A DNA stretch of 64,000 nt, from positions 10,977 through 74,976 of the forward strand of contig DASYXI010000043.1 of assembly GCA_035934995.1 (NCBI GenBank). Direction: 5' to 3'. The DNA is from REEB95 sp035934995. Lineage in GTDB: Bacteria > Pseudomonadota > Alphaproteobacteria > ATCC43930 > CGMCC-115725. The notes under the pieces were generated by a model. That model saw nothing but the letters and a program-made list of their open reading frames with translations. It ran no database searches and had not been told where the DNA came from. Shown in pieces: positions 33,649 through 42,321 of this stretch (its first letter is position 1; the number at the start of each line of letters is the position of its first letter). Made by a program: the position numbers and the translations under genes.

Positions 33649-34756
33649 TGAAGAAGATCGAGAAGAGCGCATCGAGGACGATGACCAGGAAAATGGCTTG
33701 GACCACGGATTGCGTCGTGCGGCGCCCGACGCTTTCGGCGCTGCGGGTCACGAGCAGACCCTCGTTGCAACCGATGAGAGCGATGCAGGCGGCAAAAAAT
33801 GGCGCTTTTATGATACCGAGAAACACGCTCCACAGCGATACCGCGCTGTGCAGCTGCGTCAGAAACGTCGTTAGCGGGATGTCGAGCGATATCCGGCAGA
33901 TAACGGCGCCGCCGGCGAGGCCCGTGAAATCGGCCCAGAAAGTCAGGAACGGCAGAGTCAGGATCAGCCCGAGGATGCGCGGCACCACCAGAACCTCGAT
34001 CGGATCGAGGCCGAGAGTGCGCATCGCGTCGACTTCCTCGTTGACGATCATGGCGCCGATTTCGGCGGTGAAGGCGCTGCCGGAGCGGCCGGCGATGATG
34101 ATCGCGGCCAGCAACCCGCCCAACTCGCGGAGAAACCCGACAGCGAGAAGATTGACGGTGAAGATTTCAGCGCCATACGGCTTCAGCTGCTGCGCGCCGA
34201 TATAGGTCATGACGATGCCGACGAGGAACGACAGCAACCCGACGATGCCGAGCGCCGAAACGCCGGCACGTTGCATCTGCGCCACCATCGGCGTGAAACG
34301 CAGCCGGCGCGGCTGCGCCCCGGTGCGCAGGAACGTGATGGCGACCTCGCCGAAGAACCCGAGTAACGCGCGCGTCAACCGCAGGAACTCGACCGTGCGG
34401 AAGCCGATATGGGCCAGCAACACGAGCGGCCCGAAGCCGCGATGCATGGGCTTGATCGGATCGGCTGGATGCTTCTCGATTTGCGCGAACAGCGGCGCCA
34501 ACGCGGCACCGACATGATCGACGCTGACCGTGGCGCCGCGCGCTTCGAGGCCGCGCTTCAGGCGGAACAGAAGCCACGCACCCGTCGTATCCATCGCCTC
34601 GACACCCGCCAGGTCGATGCGCACCCGACGGGCCGCGCCGGTCCGCACTTCGGCCAGGCGTGCGTCGAGCGCCTGGGCATCGGCGATCACCCAACGGCCG
34701 CGCGGGCGCAGCACGAGCGCATCGCCGTCACGGGTCTGCTCGATGGACTGGGCCAT
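33632..34756 (-). CDS. mlaE: MlaE-type permease with fused N-terminal STAS domain
   Basis: 374 residues. The first about 100 residues are a STAS domain (VRIDLAGVEAMDTTGAWLLF), equivalent to the separate MlaB of E. coli. The MlaE permease follows from about 110, with five to six helices and the conserved ELGGLLAAIIIAGRSGSAF and EVDAMRTLGLDP segments. The fusion combines the regulatory and membrane subunits of the phospholipid ABC transporter. First gene of mlaE-mlaF-mlaD-lipoprotein-unknown on the minus strand; 105 bases from divergent apt. Confidence 0.94.
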   Translation of the reverse strand: MAQSIEQTRDGDALVLRPRGRWVIADAQALDARLAEVRTGAARRVRIDLAGVEAMDTTGAWLLFRLKRGLEARGATVSVDHVGAALAPLFAQIEKHPADPIKPMHRGFGPLVLLAHIGFRTVEFLRLTRALLGFFGEVAITFLRTGAQPRRLRFTPMVAQMQRAGVSALGIVGLLSFLVGIVMTYIGAQQLKPYGAEIFTVNLLAVGFLRELGGLLAAIIIAGRSGSAFTAEIGAMIVNEEVDAMRTLGLDPIEVLVVPRILGLILTLPFLTFWADFTGLAGGAVICRISLDIPLTTFLTQLHSAVSLWSVFLGIIKAPFFAACIALIGCNEGLLVTRSAESVGRRTTQSVVQAIFLVIVLDALFSIFFNAIGV

Positions 34757-34861
34757 CCCCTCCCTCGGCCGGATTTTCCGCCATTCTAGCGCAAGACGGC
34801 GCTTTCGTACCGGCGCGCCGACAGTCTAAATTGAGCCGCAATTTCCGTCGGGGCGGGGGCA

Positions 34862-35377
34862 ATGGATCTGAAACAGCACATCCGAAGCGTGCCGGATTTT
34901 CCCAAGAAAGGGATTCTTTTCTACGACATCTCGACCCTGCTCGCGCATGCGAAGGCGTGGCGGGCGACGGTCGAGCGGATGGAAAAAGCGCTGGCGCCGC
35001 ATCGGCCCGAGATTTTGGTCGGCATCGAATCGCGCGGCTTCCTGGTCGCAGCGCCGCTGGCGCTGGCATTGGGCATCGGCTTCGTCATGGTCCGCAAGCG
35101 CGGCAAACTGCCGGGCGCCACCGTTCCCTACACCTATGCCCTGGAATACGGCACCGACACGATCGAGATTCAGGCCGATGCCATCGAGCGCGGCCGGCGC
35201 GTCGTCGTACTCGACGATCTGCTCGCCACCGGCGGCACGATGGCGGCGGCGATCGATCTCTGCCGCCAAGTCGGGGGCAACGTCGTCGCCGCCGCCTGCA
35301 TCATCGAGCTCAGTTTTCTCAACGGCCGCAAGCGGCTTGAGGTGCCGTTCACGTCGGTCGTGGCCTACGACGCCTGA
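34862..35377 (+). CDS. apt: Adenine phosphoribosyltransferase
   Basis: 171 residues. It joins adenine and PRPP to AMP; the adenine may come from MtnP and PRPP from Prs in this window. PRPP loop VVVLDDLLATGGT and the RKRGKLPGATV segment identify it. Single gene, divergent from mlaE and convergent with the potassium channel gene (nine-base gap). Confidence 0.96.
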   Translation: MDLKQHIRSVPDFPKKGILFYDISTLLAHAKAWRATVERMEKALAPHRPEILVGIESRGFLVAAPLALALGIGFVMVRKRGKLPGATVPYTYALEYGTDTIEIQADAIERGRRVVVLDDLLATGGTMAAAIDLCRQVGGNVVAAACIIELSFLNGRKRLEVPFTSVVAYDA

Positions 35378-35386
35378 CGGCGATTT

Positions 35387-36310
35387 TCAGCCGCTCGTTT
35401 CCTCTTCGGCGTCGTGGAAGTGCTCGTAATCGACGGTAAGGCGGCCATCCGAGGTGCGGCCGATGATATCGGACAGGCGCCACCCCCAGCGGATATTGTC
35501 CGGCCGGTAGCTTTTCCGCGCATAGATCGTCTGGGCGAAGCTTTCGTCGAGGCCGCTGATGCTGGCGATGATCTCTGCCTCCTGTGCCCGTAGCGTCGCA
35601 TCGCTGGCCTTGTGCAACGGGCTGTTCTCGTCGATCGGATGCATGACGGTCCAGGTCAGCACGAACGTCGGGTTGTGATGTCGCGCCGCCTTCAAATCGT
35701 AGAAGCGCCGCATCACCTGCCCCTCGGCCGTGATCTCGTTGCGCACGAGCATGAGGCTCGCCGATGCCTCGAGAATCCGGTTGCGGCGCTGATTGGCGGC
35801 GCGAAACATCAGCGTCTGCACACCGTCATATCGGCTGACGACGGCGACGTCGCTGAACATCACGCGCGCCGTCGGCCGCGAGAAGCGTGCGAAAATCAGA
35901 CCGGTGGCCAATGCGAAGCCGGTCATGCCGAGCAGGACCTCGACCGTGACCACGGCGTTGACATAGAACGTCGCCGGATGCATGTCGCCATAGCCGATCG
36001 TCGCCATGGTTTGGACGCTGAAAAAGAAGGCGTCGGCGAAGGAACCAGGCTTGGCGTTGGCAATGCCGCCTTCCTGCACGAAATAGAGCAGCGCAAAGGC
36101 GAAGTTGAACAGCATGTAGGCAACGCTCAGCAGCGCGAAAAATCCGCGCCACGAGACCGTCAGCAACGAATGGTAGATATCCGTGCGCGACTGGCCGCGT
36201 TGGCGTAGCGCGCGTACGGCCCGTATGCCGCGCAGCAGCGGGAATCTGGCGGCCGGCCTTTCGGACGGTACGGCGTAGGGCGGTTTGACGCGCTTACGCC
36301 CGTCGCTCAT
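35387..36310 (-). CDS. Inward-rectifier (KirBac-type) potassium channel
   Basis: 307 residues. A cytoplasmic start, amphipathic slide helix (about 42-55, DIYHSLLTVSWRGFF), outer helix 57-78, pore helix and selectivity filter TIGYGD (104-109), inner helix 118-142, then an immunoglobulin-like C-terminal Kir domain (VMFSDVAVVSRYDGVQTLMF, NPTFVLTWTVMHPIDENSP). Forms a tetramer gated by ligands or lipids in related channels. ATG 36310 overlaps the upstream lipoprotein stop (ATGA), suggesting co-translation with it. Confidence 0.92.
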   Translation of the reverse strand: MSDGRKRVKPPYAVPSERPAARFPLLRGIRAVRALRQRGQSRTDIYHSLLTVSWRGFFALLSVAYMLFNFAFALLYFVQEGGIANAKPGSFADAFFFSVQTMATIGYGDMHPATFYVNAVVTVEVLLGMTGFALATGLIFARFSRPTARVMFSDVAVVSRYDGVQTLMFRAANQRRNRILEASASLMLVRNEITAEGQVMRRFYDLKAARHHNPTFVLTWTVMHPIDENSPLHKASDATLRAQEAEIIASISGLDESFAQTIYARKSYRPDNIRWGWRLSDIIGRTSDGRLTVDYEHFHDAEEETSG

Positions 36311-36879
36311 TGCGTCGACGGTTGCTGTTGTGCGTTGTTGAACTGAATCTGGTCGGGCGTCAGCTGAAAGCCAGCGACGACGGCATAATCCGCGCCGGCC
36401 CCCACCCGCTTCACCGGCAGGTGCACGGTGATGTTTTCCGCCGTGGCAACGACGGATTCGTTGCCGGCGAAATGCGCGACAAGACCGAAGCGCTGCTCGT
36501 TCAGGATGTTGCTGGCACTGTCCACCACCGCGACAAAGTAGGTGAATTGCGGATTCTGGACCTTCGGCGAGGCGCGCACGATCGTGAACGTCACGACGAC
36601 ATCGGCGCGAATGCCGCCTTTTTTGTCTTCGTCGCACGTGTCTTTGACCGCGAGGATTCGGGCCGCCGTGATCACGTCGTCGCGCGTGCGGCCGGGACCT
36701 GAGAACAACGGCGCGACGTCGAGTCCCGGAGTCGCCGCGGTGCCGGGACAGGTGAGCGTCTCGGCGCTGGTCTTGCCAAAGCAGCCGGCAAGCAGAACCG
36801 GCAACGCCAGCGCTGCGACCATTGCCAATCGACGCTTCAGCCGCTCCGCCGACTCCGGTCTCTTCATCGCCCTTTCCAT
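36307..36879 (-). CDS. Putative lipoprotein coupled to the Kir channel gene
   Basis: 190 residues. A basic start (KRPESAERLKRRL) leads to a signal with lipobox LLAGC (C33), then a soluble domain containing RADVVVTFTIVRASPK, FTYFVAVVDSASNILNEQRF and a C-terminal Gln/Asn-rich end. One cysteine pair (TCPG ... KDTCDEDK) could be a disulfide. No family recognised. A second ATG at codon 5 (36867) has an AAGG just ahead and may be the true start. Its stop overlaps the channel start. Confidence 0.77.
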   Translation of the reverse strand: MERAMKRPESAERLKRRLAMVAALALPVLLAGCFGKTSAETLTCPGTAATPGLDVAPLFSGPGRTRDDVITAARILAVKDTCDEDKKGGIRADVVVTFTIVRASPKVQNPQFTYFVAVVDSASNILNEQRFGLVAHFAGNESVVATAENITVHLPVKRVGAGADYAVVAGFQLTPDQIQFNNAQQQPSTQ

Positions 36880-36991
36880 CGGGGTTCCGCCTGTATTAAC
36901 GTGCCGAAAACCGGCGGGCGAAAATCGGCTCGCACTCTATTCGACGATCCAACGCTGCACAAGCGCCCGAGCGTCGCGAGTCGCAATTCGC

Positions 36992-37957
36992 ATGGCCGTC
37001 TACACCGACGTTCCCGACGAGGAGCTCAAGGCTTTCATCGCCGAGTACGCGATCGGCGACGTGGTGTCGTGCAAGGGCATCGCGGAGGGAGTCGAAAACT
37101 CGAACTACCTGCTGCGCGCCGACACGGGCACCTACATTCTGACGCTCTATGAGAAGCGCGTCGCGCCCGCCGACCTGCCGTTCTTCCTGGCGCTGATGGA
37201 GCATCTGGCGAAGCACGGCATTCCGTGCCCGACGCCGATCCACGGCCGCGACGGCGGCGCGCTGCGCAAGCTCTGCAACCGGCCGGCGGCGATCGTCACT
37301 TTCCTCGACGGCATGTGGCCGCGCCGTATCCATCCGTATCATTGCGCCGGCGTTGGCGGCGCCTTGGCGCAGCTGCATCACGCCGGTGCCGGCTTCGCGC
37401 CGAACCGTCCCAACGACCTGTCGCTCACCGGCTGGGAGCGGCTTTACGGCGCGTGCGCGGCGCGCGCCGACGAGATCAAGCCTGGTTTGGCCGAAGAATT
37501 GCGCACCGAGCTTGCCGAATTGCGGCGGTTATGGCCGAACGATCTGCCGCGCGGCATCATTCACGCCGATCTGTTCCCCGACAACGTGTTCTTTCGCGGC
37601 GAGACGGTCTCCGGCCTGATCGATTTCTATTTCGCCTGCACCGATTTCTTCGCCTACGACCTGGCGATCTGCCTCAACGCCTGGTGCTTCGAAAGCGACG
37701 GCAGCTTCAACGTCACCAAGGCCAAACTGCTGCTGGCGAAATACCGGGCGGTGCGGCCGCTGGCCGACGCCGAGATTGAAGCTTTGCCGCTGCTGGCGCG
37801 CGGCAGCGCCATTCGCTTCCTGCTGACGCGGCTCTACGATCGACTGCACCAGGCGCCCGGCGCTTTCGTGCGGCCGAAGGACCCGCTCGAATACCTGCAG
37901 AAGCTGCGCTTCCACCGCGGTGTCACCAGCCCAGCCGCGTATGGAATCGATTCGTGA
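36992..37957 (+). CDS. thrB: Homoserine kinase (APH-fold type)
   Basis: 321 residues. It phosphorylates homoserine, giving the substrate of ThrC (43578). This is the aminoglycoside-phosphotransferase-like version: IIHADLFPDNVFF (catalytic Asp) and GLIDFYFACTDFFAYDLA (metal Asp). ATG 36992 is the family start (MAVYTDVPDEELKAF); the longer open frame upstream is antisense to the lipoprotein gene. The stop overlaps rnhA (GTGA). Confidence 0.95.
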   Translation: MAVYTDVPDEELKAFIAEYAIGDVVSCKGIAEGVENSNYLLRADTGTYILTLYEKRVAPADLPFFLALMEHLAKHGIPCPTPIHGRDGGALRKLCNRPAAIVTFLDGMWPRRIHPYHCAGVGGALAQLHHAGAGFAPNRPNDLSLTGWERLYGACAARADEIKPGLAEELRTELAELRRLWPNDLPRGIIHADLFPDNVFFRGETVSGLIDFYFACTDFFAYDLAICLNAWCFESDGSFNVTKAKLLLAKYRAVRPLADAEIEALPLLARGSAIRFLLTRLYDRLHQAPGAFVRPKDPLEYLQKLRFHRGVTSPAAYGIDS

Positions 37958-38415
37958 GCGACGGCGTCGTCGAAATCTTCACCGACGGCGCGTGCAGCGG
38001 CAATCCCGGCCCCGGCGGCTGGGGCGTGCTGTTGCGCTACGATGGCGTCGAAAAGGAACTCTCGGGATTCGAGCCCGAAACCACCAACAACCGGATGGAA
38101 ATGATGGCGGTGATCGCGGCGCTGGAACAGCTGAACCGCGGCGTGCGTGCCGTCGTCCATACCGACAGCCGTTACGTGCACGACGGCATCACCCTATGGC
38201 TGCCGCGCTGGAAAACGCGCGGCTGGAAGACCGCCGACAAGAAGCCGGTCAAGAACGCTGATTTGTGGCTGCGACTCGAAACGGCGCTCCAACGCCACCA
38301 GGTCACGTGGCGCTGGATCCGCGGGCATTCCGGCCACCCCGAAAACGAGCGCGCCGACGCGCTCGCGCGCGCGGAAATCACCGCGGCGCGGCGCGGCGCC
38401 ACCGATCTGGTCTAG
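37954..38415 (+). CDS. rnhA: Ribonuclease HI
   Basis: 153 residues. It cuts RNA in RNA-DNA hybrids. The four catalytic acids are visible: Asp in IFTDGACSGNPG, Glu in NNRMEMMAV, Asp in HTDSRYVHD and Asp in NERADALA; the flexible-loop His is in GHSGHPEN. The GTG start overlaps the thrB stop. It converges with the peroxiredoxin gene; both stops share the palindrome CTAG at 38412-38415. Confidence 0.97.
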   Translation: MSDGVVEIFTDGACSGNPGPGGWGVLLRYDGVEKELSGFEPETTNNRMEMMAVIAALEQLNRGVRAVVHTDSRYVHDGITLWLPRWKTRGWKTADKKPVKNADLWLRLETALQRHQVTWRWIRGHSGHPENERADALARAEITAARRGATDLV

Positions 38416-38894
38416 AGCGTCTTCAGCACCGCGTCGGCGCTCGACACCTCGAAGGCGCCAGCCGCTTCGACGTTGAGCGTCTTGACCACGCCGTTATCGA
38501 TGACCATGGCATAGCGCTGCGAGCGCTTGCCGAGGCCGCGATCGGTGAGATCGAGCTCGAGCCCGACGGCCTTGGTAAAGTCACCGCTGCCGTCGGCCAG
38601 CATCAGCACCTTGTCGCCGACTTTCTGGTCCTTGCCCCAAGCGCCCATGACGAACGCGTCGTTGACCGACAGGCAAGCGACGGTGTCGACCCCCTTGCCC
38701 TTCAACGCCGAAAATTTCTCGACGAAGCCGGGCAGGTGCTTGGCGGAACAGGTCGGCGTGAAGGCGCCGGGCAGCGCGAACAAAACGACCTTCTTGCCTT
38801 TGAAGATGTCGTCGGTGGTGATGGGTTTCGGTCCATCGCCGGTCATGGTCATGAGCTTGACCGACGGAATCTTGTCGCCAACCTTGATGGTCAT
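38412..38894 (-). CDS. Peroxiredoxin, Prx5/hybrid type
   Basis: 160 residues. The peroxidatic cysteine lies in PGAFTPTCSAKHLPGF near residue 50, the Prx5-type signature. Reduces peroxides using glutaredoxin or thioredoxin; reductants are not encoded nearby except the DsbD-family protein upstream. ATG 38894 gives the usual start MTIKVGDKIP; the frame stays open further upstream within dsbD. Transcribed in the same direction as dsbD, 64 bases after it. Confidence 0.93.
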   Translation of the reverse strand: MTIKVGDKIPSVKLMTMTGDGPKPITTDDIFKGKKVVLFALPGAFTPTCSAKHLPGFVEKFSALKGKGVDTVACLSVNDAFVMGAWGKDQKVGDKVLMLADGSGDFTKAVGLELDLTDRGLGKRSQRYAMVIDNGVVKTLNVEAAGAFEVSSADAVLKTL

Positions 38895-38958
38895 TGCCTC
38901 TCCTGTTTTGAGCTGGGCCGGTTGCGCGGCCGCACCATAAACCCGCCGGCTCGAAAAA

Positions 38959-41043
38959 TCATCCACCCCGCGCGGCCGCGGCCGCAGTTGCCGGCGTACC
39001 CGGACCCGCGGCCCGGGCAAGACCGTTCAGCACCGAGTCCGGGGTCAGGATCTCGGGCAGGACGACGCCTTGGGGGGCGCGCGGCCCATAGACCACGTTG
39101 AACGGAATGCCATAACGGCCGAACTCGCGTAGATAACGCGCGATGGCGGCATTGGGTCGCGTCCAGTCGGCGCGCATGGCGACGACGTCGGGCGCCGTCA
39201 GGCGCTGACGCACCGCCGCCGGCGCCAGCGCGAAGCCGGCGTTGACCTTGCATGTGAGGCACCAATCGGCGGTGACGTCGACAAAGACGGTGTCTCCCTG
39301 CGCGACCAGTGCCGCAATCCGGCTTTCATCGAACGGCCGCCAGAATCCAACCGGCGCTTCGGTCGACAACGGCGGAGCGACGAGAGTGGGCGCGACCAGT
39401 GCGGCAGCGATCAGCGCGACAACGGCGATCCGGCGCGGAGTTGCATGCTGTATCCAGCCAACCGCGAACACCACCGCGATGAGCAACGCGCCGCAAACGA
39501 TCGCAACCGCCGTACCGCTTTCGACCGCCAGGATCCACAGCAGCCAGATCGCGGTCGCAGCCAACGCCACACCGAGAACGCGCTTCAATTCGATCATCCA
39601 AGCGCCGGGCTTCGGCAACCACAACGCCAGGGCCGGTGCGGCGGCAACCGCGAGATAAGGCAGCGCCAAACCGACGCCCATGGCGCCGAAGACCGCGAGC
39701 GCCACCACCGGCGGCGACAGCAGCGCGAAGCCGAGCGCCGTGCCCAGCAGCGGCGCCGTGCAGGGCGTCGCGAGCAACGTCGCCAGGACGCCGGCGAAAA
39801 AGCTGCCGAGATGGGCGCGTCCCTCGCCCAGCGCGGTCACCGCCGCCGGCAGCGGGATCTCGAACAGACCCCAAACGTTCGCGGCGAACACGGTCAGGAT
39901 CGCCGCCATCGCGACCAAAAATGCCGGCTGCTGGAACTGCAATCCCCAGCCGACCGCGACGCCGGCGGCGCGAAAGCCGATGGCGATGCCGGCCAGGGCA
40001 AGGAATGTTGCGACGATGCCAGCGGCGCTCGCCACGAAGCCGGCGCGGACCGCGCCACGGCCGCGCGCCGCATGGTCGACCGTGCCGAGCAGCTTCAGCG
40101 CCAGCACCGGCAGCACACACGGCATGAAATTGAGGATGAAACCACCGGCCAGCGCCAACGCCAGCATCGGCAGCAGGCGCACCCAGTCGACGGCGGGCGA
40201 CGGCGCCAGCGTCGGTACGACTGCCGCGGTCATCGCGCGCGAACCGTCGGTGAGCGTCACCGTCAGCGGTTTGCCGACAAGCTTGCGGAGCGCGTCAGTC
40301 CCGCCGCCATCGAGCGGAAGCCGCAGCAAGCTGTTGCCTGGCCGCGCACCTGCGATCAGCCGCGGCACGCCGAAGGCGACGTTGGCGGCGCCTTCGACAA
40401 AGGCATCGGGTGACACCAGCGGCGGCGATGCGGTCACGCGCAACAACAACGCCGGACGCGGTCCAACGTCGACCGCGACACCGTCAAACTTAAGCCCGAC
40501 CTTACTGCCATCGCCCGGCACCTGCGCCACGAATTGATCGATGAGCGCGGCATAGCCGGTCGCATCGGCCGGCGCCGCGCCCGCGGGCAGCGCCAGATGC
40601 AGCACCGTTTGATAGGGAACGCAAATCTCGCGGCAGGTGAGATAATCGAGGTGTGCCGTCAGATCGAGGGGCTTGCCGGGATCCGCGACGCGCACGGTAA
40701 TAGGCAGCACGACGGCGTCGCTGTAGCCCATGGTCTCCAGTCCCAGGACCGAGAACCGCTGCGGCGCTGGCCACAGCATGTCGGCGCGCACGAGATTCGC
40801 CGAACCATTCCAATCGAGCCGCGGTGGATAGCCCGCATCGCCCGGCGAGCGCCAGTAGATATGCCAGCCCGGCGCCATGCGGAACTCAAGGCCGAGCGTC
40901 TGCGTTTCCTGACCGGCAAGCGTGGCGTGCGCGGCGATGAGCCGTACCTTGCCCTGGTCGGTGGTGAACCATGCTGACGACGTCGTTTCGGCACGCGCCG
41001 GCATGGTAAACATCGCCGCAAGCACGATGAGCGCTGTGACCAT
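38959..41043 (-). CDS. DsbD-family thiol:disulfide interchange protein
   Basis: 694 residues. Signal peptide (MVTALIVLAAMFTMPARA), periplasmic N-terminal domain with a CREIC cysteine pair, an eight-helix DsbD/CcdA-like core with the redox cysteines in NFMPCVLPVLALK and LATPCTAPLLG, and a C-terminal thioredoxin domain with TADWCLTCKVN. It carries electrons from cytoplasmic thioredoxin across the membrane to periplasmic partners, which could include cytochrome c maturation. ATG 41043 chosen; no alternative start gives a better signal. Divergent from yqgE (69 nt). Confidence 0.92.
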   Translation of the reverse strand: MVTALIVLAAMFTMPARAETTSSAWFTTDQGKVRLIAAHATLAGQETQTLGLEFRMAPGWHIYWRSPGDAGYPPRLDWNGSANLVRADMLWPAPQRFSVLGLETMGYSDAVVLPITVRVADPGKPLDLTAHLDYLTCREICVPYQTVLHLALPAGAAPADATGYAALIDQFVAQVPGDGSKVGLKFDGVAVDVGPRPALLLRVTASPPLVSPDAFVEGAANVAFGVPRLIAGARPGNSLLRLPLDGGGTDALRKLVGKPLTVTLTDGSRAMTAAVVPTLAPSPAVDWVRLLPMLALALAGGFILNFMPCVLPVLALKLLGTVDHAARGRGAVRAGFVASAAGIVATFLALAGIAIGFRAAGVAVGWGLQFQQPAFLVAMAAILTVFAANVWGLFEIPLPAAVTALGEGRAHLGSFFAGVLATLLATPCTAPLLGTALGFALLSPPVVALAVFGAMGVGLALPYLAVAAAPALALWLPKPGAWMIELKRVLGVALAATAIWLLWILAVESGTAVAIVCGALLIAVVFAVGWIQHATPRRIAVVALIAAALVAPTLVAPPLSTEAPVGFWRPFDESRIAALVAQGDTVFVDVTADWCLTCKVNAGFALAPAAVRQRLTAPDVVAMRADWTRPNAAIARYLREFGRYGIPFNVVYGPRAPQGVVLPEILTPDSVLNGLARAAGPGTPATAAAAARGG

Positions 41044-41112
41044 GCGCCCGACACGCCAGCGTGTCTTGCAAGGTTCACGGCTCGGGGTTATTTGAGAAGG
41101 CCGGAGGTTTTC

Positions 41113-41667
41113 GTGACGACGCTTGCCGGCCACCTTCTGGTCGCGATGCCGCAAATGCAGGACCCGCGTTTCGCGCGGTCGGTGGTCTATCTCTGCGCCC
41201 ATAACGAAGACGGCGCGATGGGACTGGTGGTCAATCGCCTGCTCGACGACGTGACCTGGCCGGCGTTGATGAAGCAGCTCGGCATCGAGATCAAAGCCGA
41301 GAGCGACGACCGGCGCATCCATTTCGGCGGTCCGGTCGAGGCCGGCCGCGGCTTCGTGCTGCATTCGGCCGACTATGTCGAGGACGGCACGCTGGTCGTC
41401 GGCGGCAATGTCGCGCTCACCGCAACGCTCGAGATTCTGCGCGCCATCGGCCGCGGCAGCGGACCCAAACGCAGCCTGCTGGCGCTGGGCTATGCCGGCT
41501 GGGGACCCGGCCAGCTCGATTCCGAGATCCAGGCGAACGGCTGGCTGAGTGTCGCTGCGGACGAAGAAATCGTCTTCGACGCCCAATACGGCGAGAAGTG
41601 GCAGCGCGCACTCGCAAAGCTCGGCGTCGACTTGTTGTCGTTGTCCGGCGAATCCGGGCGCGCCTAA
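41113..41667 (+). CDS. yqgE: YqgE/AlgH family protein (DUF179)
   Basis: 184 residues. Family pattern: LVAMPQMQDPRFARSVVYLC, GAMGLVVNR, FGGPVEAGRGFVLHS, LALGYAGWGPGQL. Structurally known but of unclear function, sometimes linked to alginate regulation or ribonuclease activity. The start is GTG 41113, five bases after GGAGG (41103-41107); an in-frame TTG at 41092 lacks a ribosome site. Converges with the GNAT gene. Confidence 0.92.
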   Translation: MTTLAGHLLVAMPQMQDPRFARSVVYLCAHNEDGAMGLVVNRLLDDVTWPALMKQLGIEIKAESDDRRIHFGGPVEAGRGFVLHSADYVEDGTLVVGGNVALTATLEILRAIGRGSGPKRSLLALGYAGWGPGQLDSEIQANGWLSVAADEEIVFDAQYGEKWQRALAKLGVDLLSLSGESGRA

Positions 41668-41672
41668 ATCGT

Positions 41673-42311
41673 TCACGACACCGTCTCGGCGGCGCGAGTC
41701 GTCTCGCTGTGCCGCGTCCATTCACTGGCGAGCAGCCCGAAGAGCAGATGATCCTGCCAGCGGCCGTCGATCGATAGATATTCCTTGGCGTAGCCTTCTT
41801 CGCGGAAGCCGCACTTCACCAACAGCCGCCGGCTCGCCTGGTTGTGCGGCAGGCAAGCGGCTTCGATCCGGTGCAGTCGCAGCCGATCGAATGCGAAAGC
41901 GAGCGTGAGCCTGAGTCCGTCGGTCATGTAGCCTTGGCGGGCAAAGCGCTCGCCTATCCAATAGCCGAGGCTGGCGGTTTCAGCGACGCCGCGACGAACG
42001 TTCGATAGGCTGATGCCGCCCAAGAGCACGCGGTCGGCGCGGCGCGCCAGCAGGAAACTATAGCCTTGGTCGCTGCGCCAGTCCGCGGCGTAACGCTGCA
42101 ATCGCCGGCGGAAGCCGGCGCGGGTGACGGCGTCGTTCGGCCAACTCGGTTCGAACGGCGCGAGGAAACCGCGCGATTCGGCGCGCAGGACCGCCCATTC
42201 GTCGAAATCCTCGCGTTCGGGCGTGCGCAGCGTGACGCGCGGGCCGACGAGCCGGAACGGCGGCGGCGCGGCGCCGAAAATACGGGTGATGGCCAGAAGC
42301 TCCGACCCCAC
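41673..42311 (-). CDS. GNAT N-acetyltransferase, RimJ/RimL type
   Basis: 212 residues. GNAT fold with GISLSNVRRGVAETASLGYWIG, the acetyl-CoA loop near RFARQGYMTDGLRL, and the RimJ-type IEAACLPHNQASRRLLVKCGFREEG tail (given in parts by family pattern). Likely acetylates a protein N-terminus, possibly a ribosomal protein. GTG 42311 follows GGAG (complement of 42318-42321) by six bases; the longer frame upstream lies in the M16 gene. Follows the M16 peptidase by ten bases. Confidence 0.88.
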   Translation of the reverse strand: MGSELLAITRIFGAAPPPFRLVGPRVTLRTPEREDFDEWAVLRAESRGFLAPFEPSWPNDAVTRAGFRRRLQRYAADWRSDQGYSFLLARRADRVLLGGISLSNVRRGVAETASLGYWIGERFARQGYMTDGLRLTLAFAFDRLRLHRIEAACLPHNQASRRLLVKCGFREEGYAKEYLSIDGRWQDHLLFGLLASEWTRHSETTRAAETVS

Positions 42312-42321
42312 CTTGGTTCTC

